Below are positions 25,079 through 33,535 of a stretch of 64,000 nt of DNA, piece after piece. Under the pieces are notes generated by a model, which was not told the origin of the DNA, ran no database searches, and saw only the letters and a list, made by a program, of their open reading frames with translations. The number at the start of each line of letters is the position of its first letter. Positions within the stretch are counted from its first letter, which is position 1. Origin of the DNA: Haloferula helveola (GTDB lineage Bacteria > Verrucomicrobiota > Verrucomicrobiia > Verrucomicrobiales > Akkermansiaceae); assembly GCF_037076345.1 (NCBI RefSeq), contig NZ_AP024702.1, forward strand, positions 1,364,001-1,428,000. Reading direction: 5' to 3'. The position numbers were made by a program, and so were the translations under genes.

Positions 25079-25738
25079 ATGTGGTTCCGAGGAATGACCA
25101 TTACCGCTTGGCTCGCCTACCTGGCAGGCAGCGGGTTGATCCTCCACAGCACGCTGCTCGACTACCTTCCCGGCGGCAGCGGCCTGTTCATCCTTCAGAA
25201 AGGTGCGATCGGCGAGAGCGCCTTGTGGCGAGGCTCCCTCTACGTCCACATCGCCGGAGGCCTGCTCTGTCTCTTCTCGGCGCTTCCGCAGTTGTCCCGG
25301 GCTGTGGTCCGACGCTGGCCTTCCGTCCACAAGATCGCCGGACGCATTTACGGAGCCAGCGTGCTTGTCCTGGTCGCCCCGACGGGCTTCCACCTGGCCT
25401 TCTTCGCCAAGGGTGGCGCGTTGGGGAAACTCGGCTTCCTGACCCTCGCGGTAGCCGCCTTCCATACGACTCTGAAGGGCTGGCGATTCGCCCTGCCGCG
25501 CCACCGCGACATGCAGGCCCACCGTGCATGGATGATCCGATCGTTCGCTTACGCCGCCAGCGCGGTCACCTTCCGGATCTACCACATCGCCGGCTACTTC
25601 GCGGGTCTTGAGCCGGACACCAATTACGTCCTCTGCCTCTGGCTCAGCCTGCTCGGCAACGCCGCCGTGGCCGAACTCATCCTCCGCCAGAAACGGCAGA
25701 CCGCTTCTCTCCCCATCCAACTCCAAACCGAATCATGA
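25079..25738 (+). CDS. DUF2306 family integral membrane protein
   Basis: The 219-residue protein has about six hydrophobic helices. Features typical of DUF2306 proteins are YVHIAGGLLCLFSALPQL, a basic PSVHKIAGRIYGASVL segment and HRDMQAHRAWMIRSFA before a helix with a conserved FRIYH. His and Arg residues inside helices are conserved in the family, but the biochemical role is unknown. It starts at ATG 25079 and is followed 4 bases later by a small secreted protein gene, probably in one transcript. AraC-type control from the divergent gene is plausible. Confidence 0.85.
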   Translation: MWFRGMTITAWLAYLAGSGLILHSTLLDYLPGGSGLFILQKGAIGESALWRGSLYVHIAGGLLCLFSALPQLSRAVVRRWPSVHKIAGRIYGASVLVLVAPTGFHLAFFAKGGALGKLGFLTLAVAAFHTTLKGWRFALPRHRDMQAHRAWMIRSFAYAASAVTFRIYHIAGYFAGLEPDTNYVLCLWLSLLGNAAVAELILRQKRQTASLPIQLQTES

Positions 25739-25742
25739 GACC

Positions 25743-26144
25743 ATGAAAACGAAACCAAAACACGTCGCCCTCGCCCTGATCCTCGCCGGCATCGCCACTG
25801 CCATCGAACCCGACACCCCGACCGTCGAACATCCGGAAGCAAGGCAAGCGGTCCAAACCCGGATCGTCGCCCGCCTCCAGTCGTCCTTCCCTCCGTTCTC
25901 GCGCATGGCCCCGCCCCAGCCCTCTTCTCAGTTTCAGCGCCCGATGCTGGTCGACAAGGAGGAGCGTCTGCCATTCAAAGTCGTCGATGGCCGCGGCAAG
26001 AGCATCATGCTCGCCGGCTACGTCCGGCTCTCGGACCAACGGATCTTCATCTACGACACGGAGAAGCAAACCTACACCGACGCGGCACTCGATCCGCGCT
26101 TCGCCCCGCCCGCAGACAAAGCCAAGACCGACAAGCCGACCTAA
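25743..26144 (+). CDS. Small secreted protein of unknown function
   Basis: The 133-residue protein begins with a signal peptide (MKTKPKHVALALILAGIATA) and has a mostly polar body with a Pro-rich middle (about 48-65) and a beta-rich segment (SIMLAGYVRLSDQRIFIYD). No family is recognised. It follows the DUF2306 gene by 4 bases, suggesting a shared function. Its stop lies 5 bases from the convergent cytochrome c gene. Confidence 0.65.
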   Translation: MKTKPKHVALALILAGIATAIEPDTPTVEHPEARQAVQTRIVARLQSSFPPFSRMAPPQPSSQFQRPMLVDKEERLPFKVVDGRGKSIMLAGYVRLSDQRIFIYDTEKQTYTDAALDPRFAPPADKAKTDKPT

Positions 26145-26149
26145 GGCGC

Positions 26150-27925
26150 TCATTGACGGAGCGCCCGTAGCCATTTGGCCAACGCCAACACCTCGGAATC
26201 CGCGAGCAATTCGTGCCCGGGCATGTCGGTGCCCGGCACGCCCCACTTGATCAGCCGCGGCAGCACCGAAGGATCGGCGCTCCAGACAAACGGACCTTCG
26301 ACGAGATTGGCAGGGGGTTTGGCAAACCTCCCCGCCAACTCACCATCGCCGAGTCCCCGCGCTCCGTGGCAAACGGCACAGTGCCTCGAGAACAAAGCGG
26401 CTCCACCGTCCCCAGGCTCACCCACCGCCTTCCAATCACCCATGCGCTCCATGCGCCAAGCGATCGCCTCTCCTTGATTGTCCGTGAGCCACGCGATCAG
26501 ATCGTCGCCCCGACCATCCTCAAACAAATGGGCGTAGCTCGGCATCGAACTTCCCGGCACCAGTTTCCGGGGTGACAGGAAGTGCTCCTTCAGCCACGCA
26601 GCCGACCGGCGGGCGCCGACATGGGTGAGATCCGGTCCCTGCCGACGGTTGCCGATCAGCACCGGGCTTCCCGACAGCACCCCCGCCGGATCCGATGGTG
26701 GCCCCCACCCACCCGGATCCGAAGGCCGGACGTATCTCGAGTGGCACGCGATGCAGCCCTCCTCCACATACACCTGTCGCCCGCGTTCGACCGTGCCGGC
26801 GGAAGACTCATCCCGTTTGGGGAATACCGACGCCGCGATCATCACGAGCGATGCGCCGAGGATCCCCGGCCAGCGCCGGATCCCGGCCAACGATCCGATC
26901 ACCAAGATCCCGGAAACTACGACGAATGACGTAGGCACCCGCTCGAGAGTCTGGGCCATACCGATCCCGTTCGCGGAACCGAACCAGCCAGCGACTGCGA
27001 ATACCCATGCGGCTCTCATGGCGGCGGACTTCGTCCGGCCCGCGCCACTTGCGGAAAGAAACCCCGGCCAAGCCACCAGAGCGGTTGAGTAGAGCGAAAC
27101 TCCCACCGGATACCACCAGCCGGCCACCCCGCGTGTGACCTGCTGGTTCACGAGCACAGCCGCCACGGCGAGGATTCCCCACGCCGTCAGCAGCAAGCCC
27201 TTCCATCCGCCCTTCGACAGCCACCAGCCGGCGAGGCAGCCCGCCACCAGATGCAGACCGGCATTCCGCCAGAGCATCCCGCCCCCCCAAGTCGCCTCCT
27301 TCATCTGCCGTCCGTGCTGGATGATGAAAAACGCGGCCGAGTCGAGCCAGACCATGGCCAGAAACACGACGATGCCCGCCAGCCATCCCAAGCGGCCTCG
27401 AGCGCGCTCCTGCCGCATCACACGGCCCTCGGTCGCGCTCGGCACCAATGCCGCACCGACCACCGCAAGTCCCGTGCCGACCCACGCCTGCGTTTCGGGA
27501 GGAGCGGTGAACACCCACGGCAGATTGCAGACGGCGTAGCCAAGCCCCGTTCCAGCACCCACCCATGCAACGGTGCACCAAGACGGCAAGAGCGCTGCCG
27601 CTGAAACGGTCGCTGCCCCGACACCCATACCGGTCAGCAACGCAACGAGGAGCATGGCGGCGAAGCCTCCCGGAACGGCCGCCACCGCTGCAGCCACGGC
27701 AGACAGCGCCAAGGCCGCCCGCAAACCGGCCGTCGAGGCCCCGCGCCATGCCACGACGAATCCCGCAGCGATTCCGGCGACCGCCATCGCACTCAGCAGA
27801 ATCTTTTCCCCAAGCAATCCAACATCGCGGGCCCGCAGGATCTCCACGAAAGCGAACTGGGCGAAGATCAGGAAGAACCCGAACACCGCCGCGACTACCC
27901 CAACCGCTCTCCATTTCGCCGTCAC
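26150..27925 (-). CDS. Multi-helix membrane domain fused to two cytochrome c domains
   Basis: This 591-residue protein has an N-terminal half (about 1-365) of 10-12 hydrophobic helices, arranged like an MFS-type or similar transporter. Two c-type heme domains follow: CIACH near residue 389 and CAVCH near residue 514. The first heme region resembles the cbb3 oxidase subunit CcoO: GRQVYVEEGC, VRPSDPG, GPDLTHVG and VPGSSMPSYAHLF, the last with the axial Met. The second resembles a CcoP-type domain. Electron transfer in the periplasm is expected. GTG 27925 overlaps the preceding stop as GTGA. Last gene of the operon from YceI; the membrane-cytochrome fusion is unusual. Confidence 0.82.
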   Translation of the reverse strand: MTAKWRAVGVVAAVFGFFLIFAQFAFVEILRARDVGLLGEKILLSAMAVAGIAAGFVVAWRGASTAGLRAALALSAVAAAVAAVPGGFAAMLLVALLTGMGVGAATVSAAALLPSWCTVAWVGAGTGLGYAVCNLPWVFTAPPETQAWVGTGLAVVGAALVPSATEGRVMRQERARGRLGWLAGIVVFLAMVWLDSAAFFIIQHGRQMKEATWGGGMLWRNAGLHLVAGCLAGWWLSKGGWKGLLLTAWGILAVAAVLVNQQVTRGVAGWWYPVGVSLYSTALVAWPGFLSASGAGRTKSAAMRAAWVFAVAGWFGSANGIGMAQTLERVPTSFVVVSGILVIGSLAGIRRWPGILGASLVMIAASVFPKRDESSAGTVERGRQVYVEEGCIACHSRYVRPSDPGGWGPPSDPAGVLSGSPVLIGNRRQGPDLTHVGARRSAAWLKEHFLSPRKLVPGSSMPSYAHLFEDGRGDDLIAWLTDNQGEAIAWRMERMGDWKAVGEPGDGGAALFSRHCAVCHGARGLGDGELAGRFAKPPANLVEGPFVWSADPSVLPRLIKWGVPGTDMPGHELLADSEVLALAKWLRALRQ

Positions 27926-28302
27926 CGCCACCACTCCTTCCGGAGCCCCCAAGCTTGCACCGCCGCGACCAGAGCATCGGTCGCGGCCACCCCGATCCAT
28001 GCCCGGTCCAGCGATCCTCGAAGGATGCTCGTCGTCACGAATACCGCCACGCCGGCCCGCACCAAACCGGTGAACTGCCATACGGTCTTTCCCTGCCGCT
28101 GTTCGCGCAGGGCCAGCCCGTAGCTCAAACCTACCGACCCGACGAACACTCCGATCCAACGGAGGAACACCATCGACTCCACACCCACCCCTTCCACTCC
28201 GAGCATCCCCAGCACCCATTCCGGCCACAGGATCAGAAGGATACCGGTGGCCGCATCCATCGCACCCACCCCCACGCTCCACCACTTGCAGAACGTCCTC
28301 AT
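27922..28302 (-). CDS. Small integral membrane protein of the cytochrome operon
   Basis: The 126-residue protein has four predicted hydrophobic helices (starting near residues 13, 42, 78 and 100) and no recognised family. It starts at ATG 28302 in an ATGA overlap with the CcoN-like gene and ends in a GTGA overlap with the cytochrome c fusion gene. It is probably a small subunit or assembly protein of the same complex, judged from coupling only. Confidence 0.75.
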   Translation of the reverse strand: MRTFCKWWSVGVGAMDAATGILLILWPEWVLGMLGVEGVGVESMVFLRWIGVFVGSVGLSYGLALREQRQGKTVWQFTGLVRAGVAVFVTTSILRGSLDRAWIGVAATDALVAAVQAWGLRKEWWR

Positions 28303-29537
28303 GCCTCCGCCTTCCTTTCCGGGACCCCGATCGAATGGGACGCATCCGTTTCCTCCGAAACCCTCGCCGCTCCCAGAAACCAGCCCGCCGAAACCCCGAG
28401 CATCACCAGTCCGCACAGGGAGCGGAGACCGAGGCCGATGTGCCTCCATGCGGGTGTCTCGTTCATCCATCCGTAGCCACCGCTCTCCAGCCAACCCATG
28501 ATCGCCAGCACCGCCACCATGCCGAGTGCGGCGAGGTTCCAGATGACCACCGACATCCGGCCGCCGACTGGCACCCCGAGCAAACCGAGCAACAGAGCGC
28601 AAAAGGAGGTCGTGAAACCCGCCATCGCCAGATGCGAGTGCGCGACCAGACTCTGGGTGAACTTCAGGCGGTCCAGCACCTCGGGGAAGTAAGCGGTCAC
28701 GCCACTCACCACCAGCAGGCCCCACCAGCCGAACATCGAAATCCGCCACGCCACCGTCCGCGCCGGCCACTCGTAGCGTCTCCACCACCGTGGCAGCAGC
28801 ACGGCCCAGGGCAAGAGCATCACAATCGCCAGGATCTGCCACCAATCGCGGTGTGTGCCACCGATCGCTTCCGTTGCCGCGAATACGGCCCACGACAACC
28901 CGAAGAATCCGAGCACCGGGAAGCGTGAGCCCGTGAGGCGGACTTTCCGCCCGAGAGACACGGGCAACAACAGCAGGAGCCCGACCACGAACAACGTCGA
29001 CCCGAGCAAACTCGAACCCGTCGGCCCTCCGGTCGAAACATCGACGGGTGGATAGACCGAAGGCGAAGCGGCGAAGGCCATCATCGCCGGCACAGGAGCG
29101 AGCGCGATCAAACCGATCAAACGCCAGACACCCCGGACGCGTGACCAAGCCAGCGCGAGAACCAGCCAGAGCATCACCATCGCCAACACCAGCCCGGCCA
29201 GCGCCCCGCCCGACCAGTCGAGGAACACCTTGCCGGAACTGCCGCCGTTCAACCAAGCCACGCACCCCACTGCCAAGGCGGCAGTCCATGCCCACAACGC
29301 GAATTCGGCCGATCTACGGCCCACCCCGTAGATCCTGAAAAGCCATGCCACCAGCGGCAGGGCGGTCCATCCGTAAAGCTGGCCGTTCAGATGCACCGGA
29401 ATCCAGCGGCCGTAGGTCAACTCCCCGCCCTGGACTTCGGGAAACAGAAGCAGCAACGAAAGCCAGAGACCGGCGGCATTCGCGACCACCAGCCAACCAA
29501 AAGCGTGAAGCCCCGCCAGCCGCACGGCGTGATTCAT
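28299..29537 (-). CDS. Heme-copper oxidase subunit I-like (CcoN-like) membrane protein lacking CuB ligands
   Basis: The 412-residue protein has about 11-12 membrane helices in the pattern of cbb3 oxidase subunit I. Two heme-ligand regions survive: PVHLNGQLYG near residue 48, like the LHTN segment of CcoN helix 2, and LVAHSHLAMAGF near residue 300, like the H-V-H segment of helix 10. The CuB region does not: the GHNAV segment of CcoN aligns with SLLGSTLFVVG and the GPHHLHY segment with GGTHRDWW. It may carry hemes and pass electrons without oxygen chemistry. It is coupled to its neighbours on both sides by ATGA overlaps. Confidence 0.72.
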   Translation of the reverse strand: MNHAVRLAGLHAFGWLVVANAAGLWLSLLLLFPEVQGGELTYGRWIPVHLNGQLYGWTALPLVAWLFRIYGVGRRSAEFALWAWTAALAVGCVAWLNGGSSGKVFLDWSGGALAGLVLAMVMLWLVLALAWSRVRGVWRLIGLIALAPVPAMMAFAASPSVYPPVDVSTGGPTGSSLLGSTLFVVGLLLLLPVSLGRKVRLTGSRFPVLGFFGLSWAVFAATEAIGGTHRDWWQILAIVMLLPWAVLLPRWWRRYEWPARTVAWRISMFGWWGLLVVSGVTAYFPEVLDRLKFTQSLVAHSHLAMAGFTTSFCALLLGLLGVPVGGRMSVVIWNLAALGMVAVLAIMGWLESGGYGWMNETPAWRHIGLGLRSLCGLVMLGVSAGWFLGAARVSEETDASHSIGVPERKAEA

Positions 29538-30196
29538 GGCTCCACCCTCCCGTCCCGCATCCGGACCATCCGCTGGCAGCGCCCGGCCAGTTGCGGGTCA
29601 TGCGTTGCCATCATGAGGGTCAGCCCCCGGTCGGCAACCAGCCCCATCAGGAGTTCGAAGACCGCCTCGCGGTTGCGTTCGTCGAGCGCTCCGGTCGGCT
29701 CGTCGGCCAGCAGCAACCGCGGCCGGTTCATCAGGGCCCGGCACAGTGCTCCGCGTTGCCGCTCGCCACCGGAGAGCTCACGGACCCTGCGATCCAAACG
29801 GCGTTCCAGACCGGTCGCAGCCGCCAACTCCCGCACCCGACCGCGCGCCTCCTTGCGCGACAGACCGACCGCCACGGCAGGGACCAGCAGGTTCTCTTCG
29901 AGCGTCAGGCCCGTGATCAGGTGGTGCAACTGGAAGACGAACCCCAGTTGGTGCCTCAGCAACTCCCTTCGCGAAGCCTCGTCGTTCACCGTCTGCCCGG
30001 CCACCTTGACCTTTCCCCGCTGCGGAACCTCGAGACCCGCTACCACATTGAGCAACGTCGACTTCCCGCATCCCGAACTGCCGACCAGCGCCAAGGTCTC
30101 GCCGTCGCGCACCTCTAGGCCCACCCCCTTCAGCACCTCGATACGACCTTCGTCGTAGCTGCGCCATACATCCTCGATCTGGATCATCATCGCCAT
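29534..30196 (-). CDS. ABC transporter ATP-binding protein (LolD/MacB-like)
   Basis: The 220-residue ATPase has all ABC motifs: Walker A GSSGCGKST, Q-loop FVFQLHHL, signature LSGGERQRGALCRAL, Walker B LLLADEPTGALD and H-loop ATHD. Sequence type is that of LolD/MacB/FtsE-like partners of FtsX-fold permeases. The start is ATG 30196, sharing one base with the permease stop. The frame is open further upstream but homology begins at MIQIEDVWRSY. It powers the permease encoded just before it. Confidence 0.95.
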   Translation of the reverse strand: MAMMIQIEDVWRSYDEGRIEVLKGVGLEVRDGETLALVGSSGCGKSTLLNVVAGLEVPQRGKVKVAGQTVNDEASRRELLRHQLGFVFQLHHLITGLTLEENLLVPAVAVGLSRKEARGRVRELAAATGLERRLDRRVRELSGGERQRGALCRALMNRPRLLLADEPTGALDERNREAVFELLMGLVADRGLTLMMATHDPQLAGRCQRMVRMRDGRVEP

Positions 30197-31308
30197 CACT
30201 CGAACCTCAAGGCCTCCGCCGGTTTGAGACGCGCCGCATGGAACGCCGGATAAAGGGCGCCACCCACCCCGGTCAGCAGAGCCAGAGCCACGGCACCGAG
30301 CACCTCCGACACACCGACCTGCGGCTCGATGTACCCTTGCAGCGCCGGCATCGCCTTGAGCAACCGTAACCCGGCCACCGAGAGCCCCCACCCCGCCAAC
30401 ACTCCGATCACGGAAAGGGCGACCGATTCCCCGAGAATCATCCGCGTCAGTTGGCCACGCGAGAAGCCGCAGACACGCAGCACCGCCAGCTCACGGATCC
30501 GGCCGAAGACCGAAAGGATCATCGTGTTGGTCACGCTCAGGCCACCGAGCAGGAACGCACAACCTCCGACCACCCAAGCGGTGGTTTTGAGGATGCGGAA
30601 CTGCGAGTAGGTCTTGCTGAACTCCTCGTTCTCCAGCGCGGTCAGACGATCGTGACGGGAGTCGATCCACGCCTTGACCTCATCCGATGTGTGGCCATCG
30701 GCGAGAGCAACCGTCACCACCGACGACACGCCTTCCTTGTGGAACGCCCTCTGGCATTCGCCGAGTGGCAGGAACACGCCTCCGTTCTCAAATCCGTTCT
30801 CCAGCCTCACCACGCCGGCCACCGGATACCGCTCCTGTCCGAGTTCGACTTCGTCGCCGGCAGACGCTTCGAGAAACTCCGCGGCACGCTCGCCGAGAAC
30901 CACCCCGCGGCCTCCATCGGTGAAACCGGCGACTTCCCCGCTCAGCCACGTCGCCTTGGCCAGGCGCCCGTCACTCGCCCGGATCCCGAAGCAGGTGATC
31001 ACGGGACGGTCGGGCGCGGTGATGATGGTGAAAAGCACCGGCTGCGCCTCCTTGACGAAACGCTGGCCTTCAAGCTCCGCGACAAGCGACTCCGGCACGT
31101 TGCTGAAGAACAGGTCGGAGACGTTGCGCTCGAAAACAACCATCTCGGCATCACTCCGGAGGATCTTCTCGAACATCTTCACCGCGCCACCAAGCAGGCC
31201 GACCACGCTGAGCATGGTCGCTACGCCCAGCGCGATCCCGGTCGCGCCGATCGCCGTGCGCACCCGGTGACGGCGGAGATTCGTGAGGATCAGTTTCCAG
31301 AGACTCAT
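30196..31308 (-). CDS. ABC transporter permease (FtsX/MacB type)
   Basis: The 370-residue protein has the MacB/FtsX topology: one N-terminal helix (about 17-40), a large periplasmic domain (about 45-250) and three C-terminal helices (about 258-365). Typical segments are RRHRVRTAIGATGIALGV at the start and FGRIRELAVLRVCGFSRGQL in the coupling region; it ends ARLKPAEALRFE, as DevC/MacB-type permeases do. ATG 31308 begins the homology. With the next gene it forms a complete transporter, probably acting on envelope lipids, lipoproteins or small molecules rather than import. Confidence 0.93.
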   Translation of the reverse strand: MSLWKLILTNLRRHRVRTAIGATGIALGVATMLSVVGLLGGAVKMFEKILRSDAEMVVFERNVSDLFFSNVPESLVAELEGQRFVKEAQPVLFTIITAPDRPVITCFGIRASDGRLAKATWLSGEVAGFTDGGRGVVLGERAAEFLEASAGDEVELGQERYPVAGVVRLENGFENGGVFLPLGECQRAFHKEGVSSVVTVALADGHTSDEVKAWIDSRHDRLTALENEEFSKTYSQFRILKTTAWVVGGCAFLLGGLSVTNTMILSVFGRIRELAVLRVCGFSRGQLTRMILGESVALSVIGVLAGWGLSVAGLRLLKAMPALQGYIEPQVGVSEVLGAVALALLTGVGGALYPAFHAARLKPAEALRFE

Positions 31309-31321
31309 CGTTTCACTTGAA

Positions 31322-32251
31322 TCACACGGCGGCCGACCCGAGCGAAAGCTCCAGTCCGTCCGCTCCTGCCGGAACTCCGACGCGAAGCGCGTCGAGCATT
31401 CCCCACCTTTCGACCGGACCGGGAAGCTTCGCCTGGACCCGGTCACCCACTTCGATCAGACGCCTGAGCCGGATCACGGCCTCTTGGATCCCCTCGGCCG
31501 CCACCAGATTCGGACGACCCATCGCCTCGTCCCGACCGGCGGTTTTGCCCGCACCGCCGACCACGTCCTTGACGTCGTCCGCAGCTTGGTACGCCAAACC
31601 CCGTAGCAAAGCGAGGCGATCGAGCATCCGGATCTCGCGCTCGCGACCCCGACCGAGCACCGCAGGCAGCACCAGGGTCAAACGGAGCAAGTCGCCGGTC
31701 TTCCGCGCCGCCACCTCGCTGACATCGGCCGCGGTCTGGCCTTCACGCCAGCCACCGATGTCGTGCGACTGGCCGCCGATCATGCCGGTAGCCCCGAGAC
31801 AGCGGTCGACCCAGTCGCCGGCCTCGATCCGCCGCTCCGCGGGTGCCTCCGAGATCCCCTGCCAGAGCAGGGAGTAACCTCGATTGACCATCGCCAGCGC
31901 GGCCAGGATCGCCAGGCCCTCGCCGTGCAGCACGTGGAGCGCGGGCATGCCGCGCCGTGTCCGGGCGTCATCCATCGCCGGCAGGTCGTCGAAGACCAGC
32001 GAGGCGGTGTGAAGGTACTCGATGCCGCAACCGACCGCCCGGGCCGCAGCCTCGGCCATGCCCATTTCAATCCCGACCAGATACGCCGCGACAGCACGCA
32101 CCAAGGACCCGGGACGGGCCAACAGGTCGCCCAGCGCCGACGCCAGCCGGCGTTCGACCCCGTCCGGCCGTCCCATCCCCTGCCGGAAGCTCTCGGCCAT
32201 GAGAGCCTTCGCGCACACGGCCCTGCGGGCCCACCAATCTCGTGGAGTCAT
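31322..32251 (-). CDS. Polyprenyl (farnesyl/geranylgeranyl-type) diphosphate synthase
   Basis: The 309-residue enzyme condenses isoprenyl diphosphates. The first Asp-rich motif is DDLPAMDDARTRRG, with the two-residue insertion typical of bacterial short-chain (IspA-type) synthases; the second is DDVKD in AYQAADDVKD. GGQSHDIGG corresponds to the GQ-D segment. No FQ pair precedes a canonical second motif, so the chain length cannot be stated. It is 6 bases after the YceI gene and 13 before the permease, inside one operon. It could feed MenA or a local lipid carrier. Confidence 0.88.
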   Translation of the reverse strand: MTPRDWWARRAVCAKALMAESFRQGMGRPDGVERRLASALGDLLARPGSLVRAVAAYLVGIEMGMAEAAARAVGCGIEYLHTASLVFDDLPAMDDARTRRGMPALHVLHGEGLAILAALAMVNRGYSLLWQGISEAPAERRIEAGDWVDRCLGATGMIGGQSHDIGGWREGQTAADVSEVAARKTGDLLRLTLVLPAVLGRGREREIRMLDRLALLRGLAYQAADDVKDVVGGAGKTAGRDEAMGRPNLVAAEGIQEAVIRLRRLIEVGDRVQAKLPGPVERWGMLDALRVGVPAGADGLELSLGSAAV

Positions 32252-32257
32252 GATCGT

Positions 32258-32800
32258 TCAGTATTTGCCGACCACGTGGAAGCGCACGGTCAGTTGGGGA
32301 TCGACCGTCATCACCGCCATCGCCCGGACGATCGGCAGCGAGAAGTCCTCGTAGTTGAGCGAGGCCGTGCCATCGATCGTCACCCAGCGACCGTCTTTCT
32401 TCGCTGTGTAGGGAAACGAGATCGTCTTCCTGATCCCGTGGATGGTGATCTCGCCCATGGCGAAAGTCCGGCCGCCCGCGTCCTTCCACGACTTGGTGAA
32501 CCTGAACGATCCCGCCGGCTTGCCGCCGCCGAGCCACTTGATCATCTCGTCGTCGCGATCCTCCTTGCCGGTCTTCAGATGGTCGAAGGTCCAGTTCAGG
32601 GAAAAGCCCGTGGGCGCCAGACTCGATGCGTCGCCGCTCACCTTGGCTGTGAAGTCGCCGAGCGTGCCGGTGAACGAATGACCGGTCGCCTTGGCATCGA
32701 CCTGGATGCGGCTGCGGGTCTTGTCGACCTTGAGCGTTTCCGCATGCGCGGCCGCTCCCAGAACCAGCCCGCAAATCGCGAGACCGATGGATTTCTTCAT
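32258..32800 (-). CDS. YceI-family periplasmic isoprenoid-binding-like protein
   Basis: The 180-residue protein has a signal peptide (MKKSIGLAICGLVLGAAAHA) and a YceI lipocalin-like barrel: KTRSRIQVDAKATGHSFTG, DHLKTGKEDRDDEM and GEITIHGIRKTISFPY. Characterised relatives bind a polyprenyl chain. ATG 32800 is chosen over ATG 32869 because it starts the signal peptide. It heads the operon and is divergent from a redoxin-like gene. The neighbouring prenyl synthase supports an isoprenoid ligand here too. Confidence 0.9.
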   Translation of the reverse strand: MKKSIGLAICGLVLGAAAHAETLKVDKTRSRIQVDAKATGHSFTGTLGDFTAKVSGDASSLAPTGFSLNWTFDHLKTGKEDRDDEMIKWLGGGKPAGSFRFTKSWKDAGGRTFAMGEITIHGIRKTISFPYTAKKDGRWVTIDGTASLNYEDFSLPIVRAMAVMTVDPQLTVRFHVVGKY

Positions 32801-32905
32801 GGCGTTTCCGGCCAGCGGGTGCTTCTTCTCCCGAAGCACGGGGATCATGGATTTGTGAATGGTTTGCATGGTGATACTTCGTGCGGATTGCTTCTTAAGA
32901 ATTTG

Positions 32906-33379
32906 ATGAGAACTCGTTCATTGCTCGCCCTGCTGTTCGCCGCCTTCGCTTTGGTCCCTTGCCTCGCGGACCCGTATGCCGCAGGTGAAAAGATCGCTGC
33001 CTTCTCCGCCAAGGATCAGCACAAGAAGGACTTCACGCTCGACACCAAGGGAACGCGCTTCCTGCTGGTCAGCCACGACATGGACACCGGCAAGGCGGCC
33101 AACGCGGTGCTGACGACCCTCGGAGCGCACTACCTGCCCGGCAAGAAGGCCGTCTACATGGCCAACATCCACGGCATGCCGGGTGTCGGCCGGATGTTCG
33201 CACTGCCGAAGATGAAGAAGTATGCCCACCGCATCATTCTTGGCGATGATGCCGCGCTGATCGCGAAGTTCCCGGAACAGCAGGGCAAGGTGACCGTCCT
33301 GAAGTTGTCGGGAGGGAAGATCTCCTCGATCAAATACTGGAATCCCGCCAGCGAGGGGATCGACGCTTACCTCAAGTGA
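32906..33379 (+). CDS. Secreted thioredoxin-fold-like protein without catalytic cysteines
   Basis: The 157-residue protein has a signal peptide (about 1-21, with a single Cys near 19 inside it) and a redoxin-like body: AAFSAKDQHKKDF, FLLVSHDMDTGKAAN, AVYMANIHGMPGVGRMFALP, RIILGDDAALIAKFP and KVTVLKLSGGKI. The pattern is that of thioredoxin-like proteins, but no CXXC is present, so redox activity is unlikely. It is divergent from the YceI operon, with the 105-base gap 32801-32905 holding promoters for both. Confidence 0.68.
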   Translation: MRTRSLLALLFAAFALVPCLADPYAAGEKIAAFSAKDQHKKDFTLDTKGTRFLLVSHDMDTGKAANAVLTTLGAHYLPGKKAVYMANIHGMPGVGRMFALPKMKKYAHRIILGDDAALIAKFPEQQGKVTVLKLSGGKISSIKYWNPASEGIDAYLK

Positions 33380-33535
33380 GGAGCCGGCGGCTGGCAGAGC
33401 TTCGGTAGCGGAACGGGCTAGGGTCTGATGGTGCACAAGGCGGAGACGTGAGGATTGGGAGCAATTGGATAGTCCCGAACGGGACTTCCCACAGTGCCGG
33501 CCGTCCGCGATGTGGACGCCCGGCGACTCCGGTCC

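Noticed and set aside
33472-33485. GTCCCGAACGGGAC small palindrome
   Set aside because: A short stem with a two-base loop; too small to support as a terminator or operator, in a gap without other signals.
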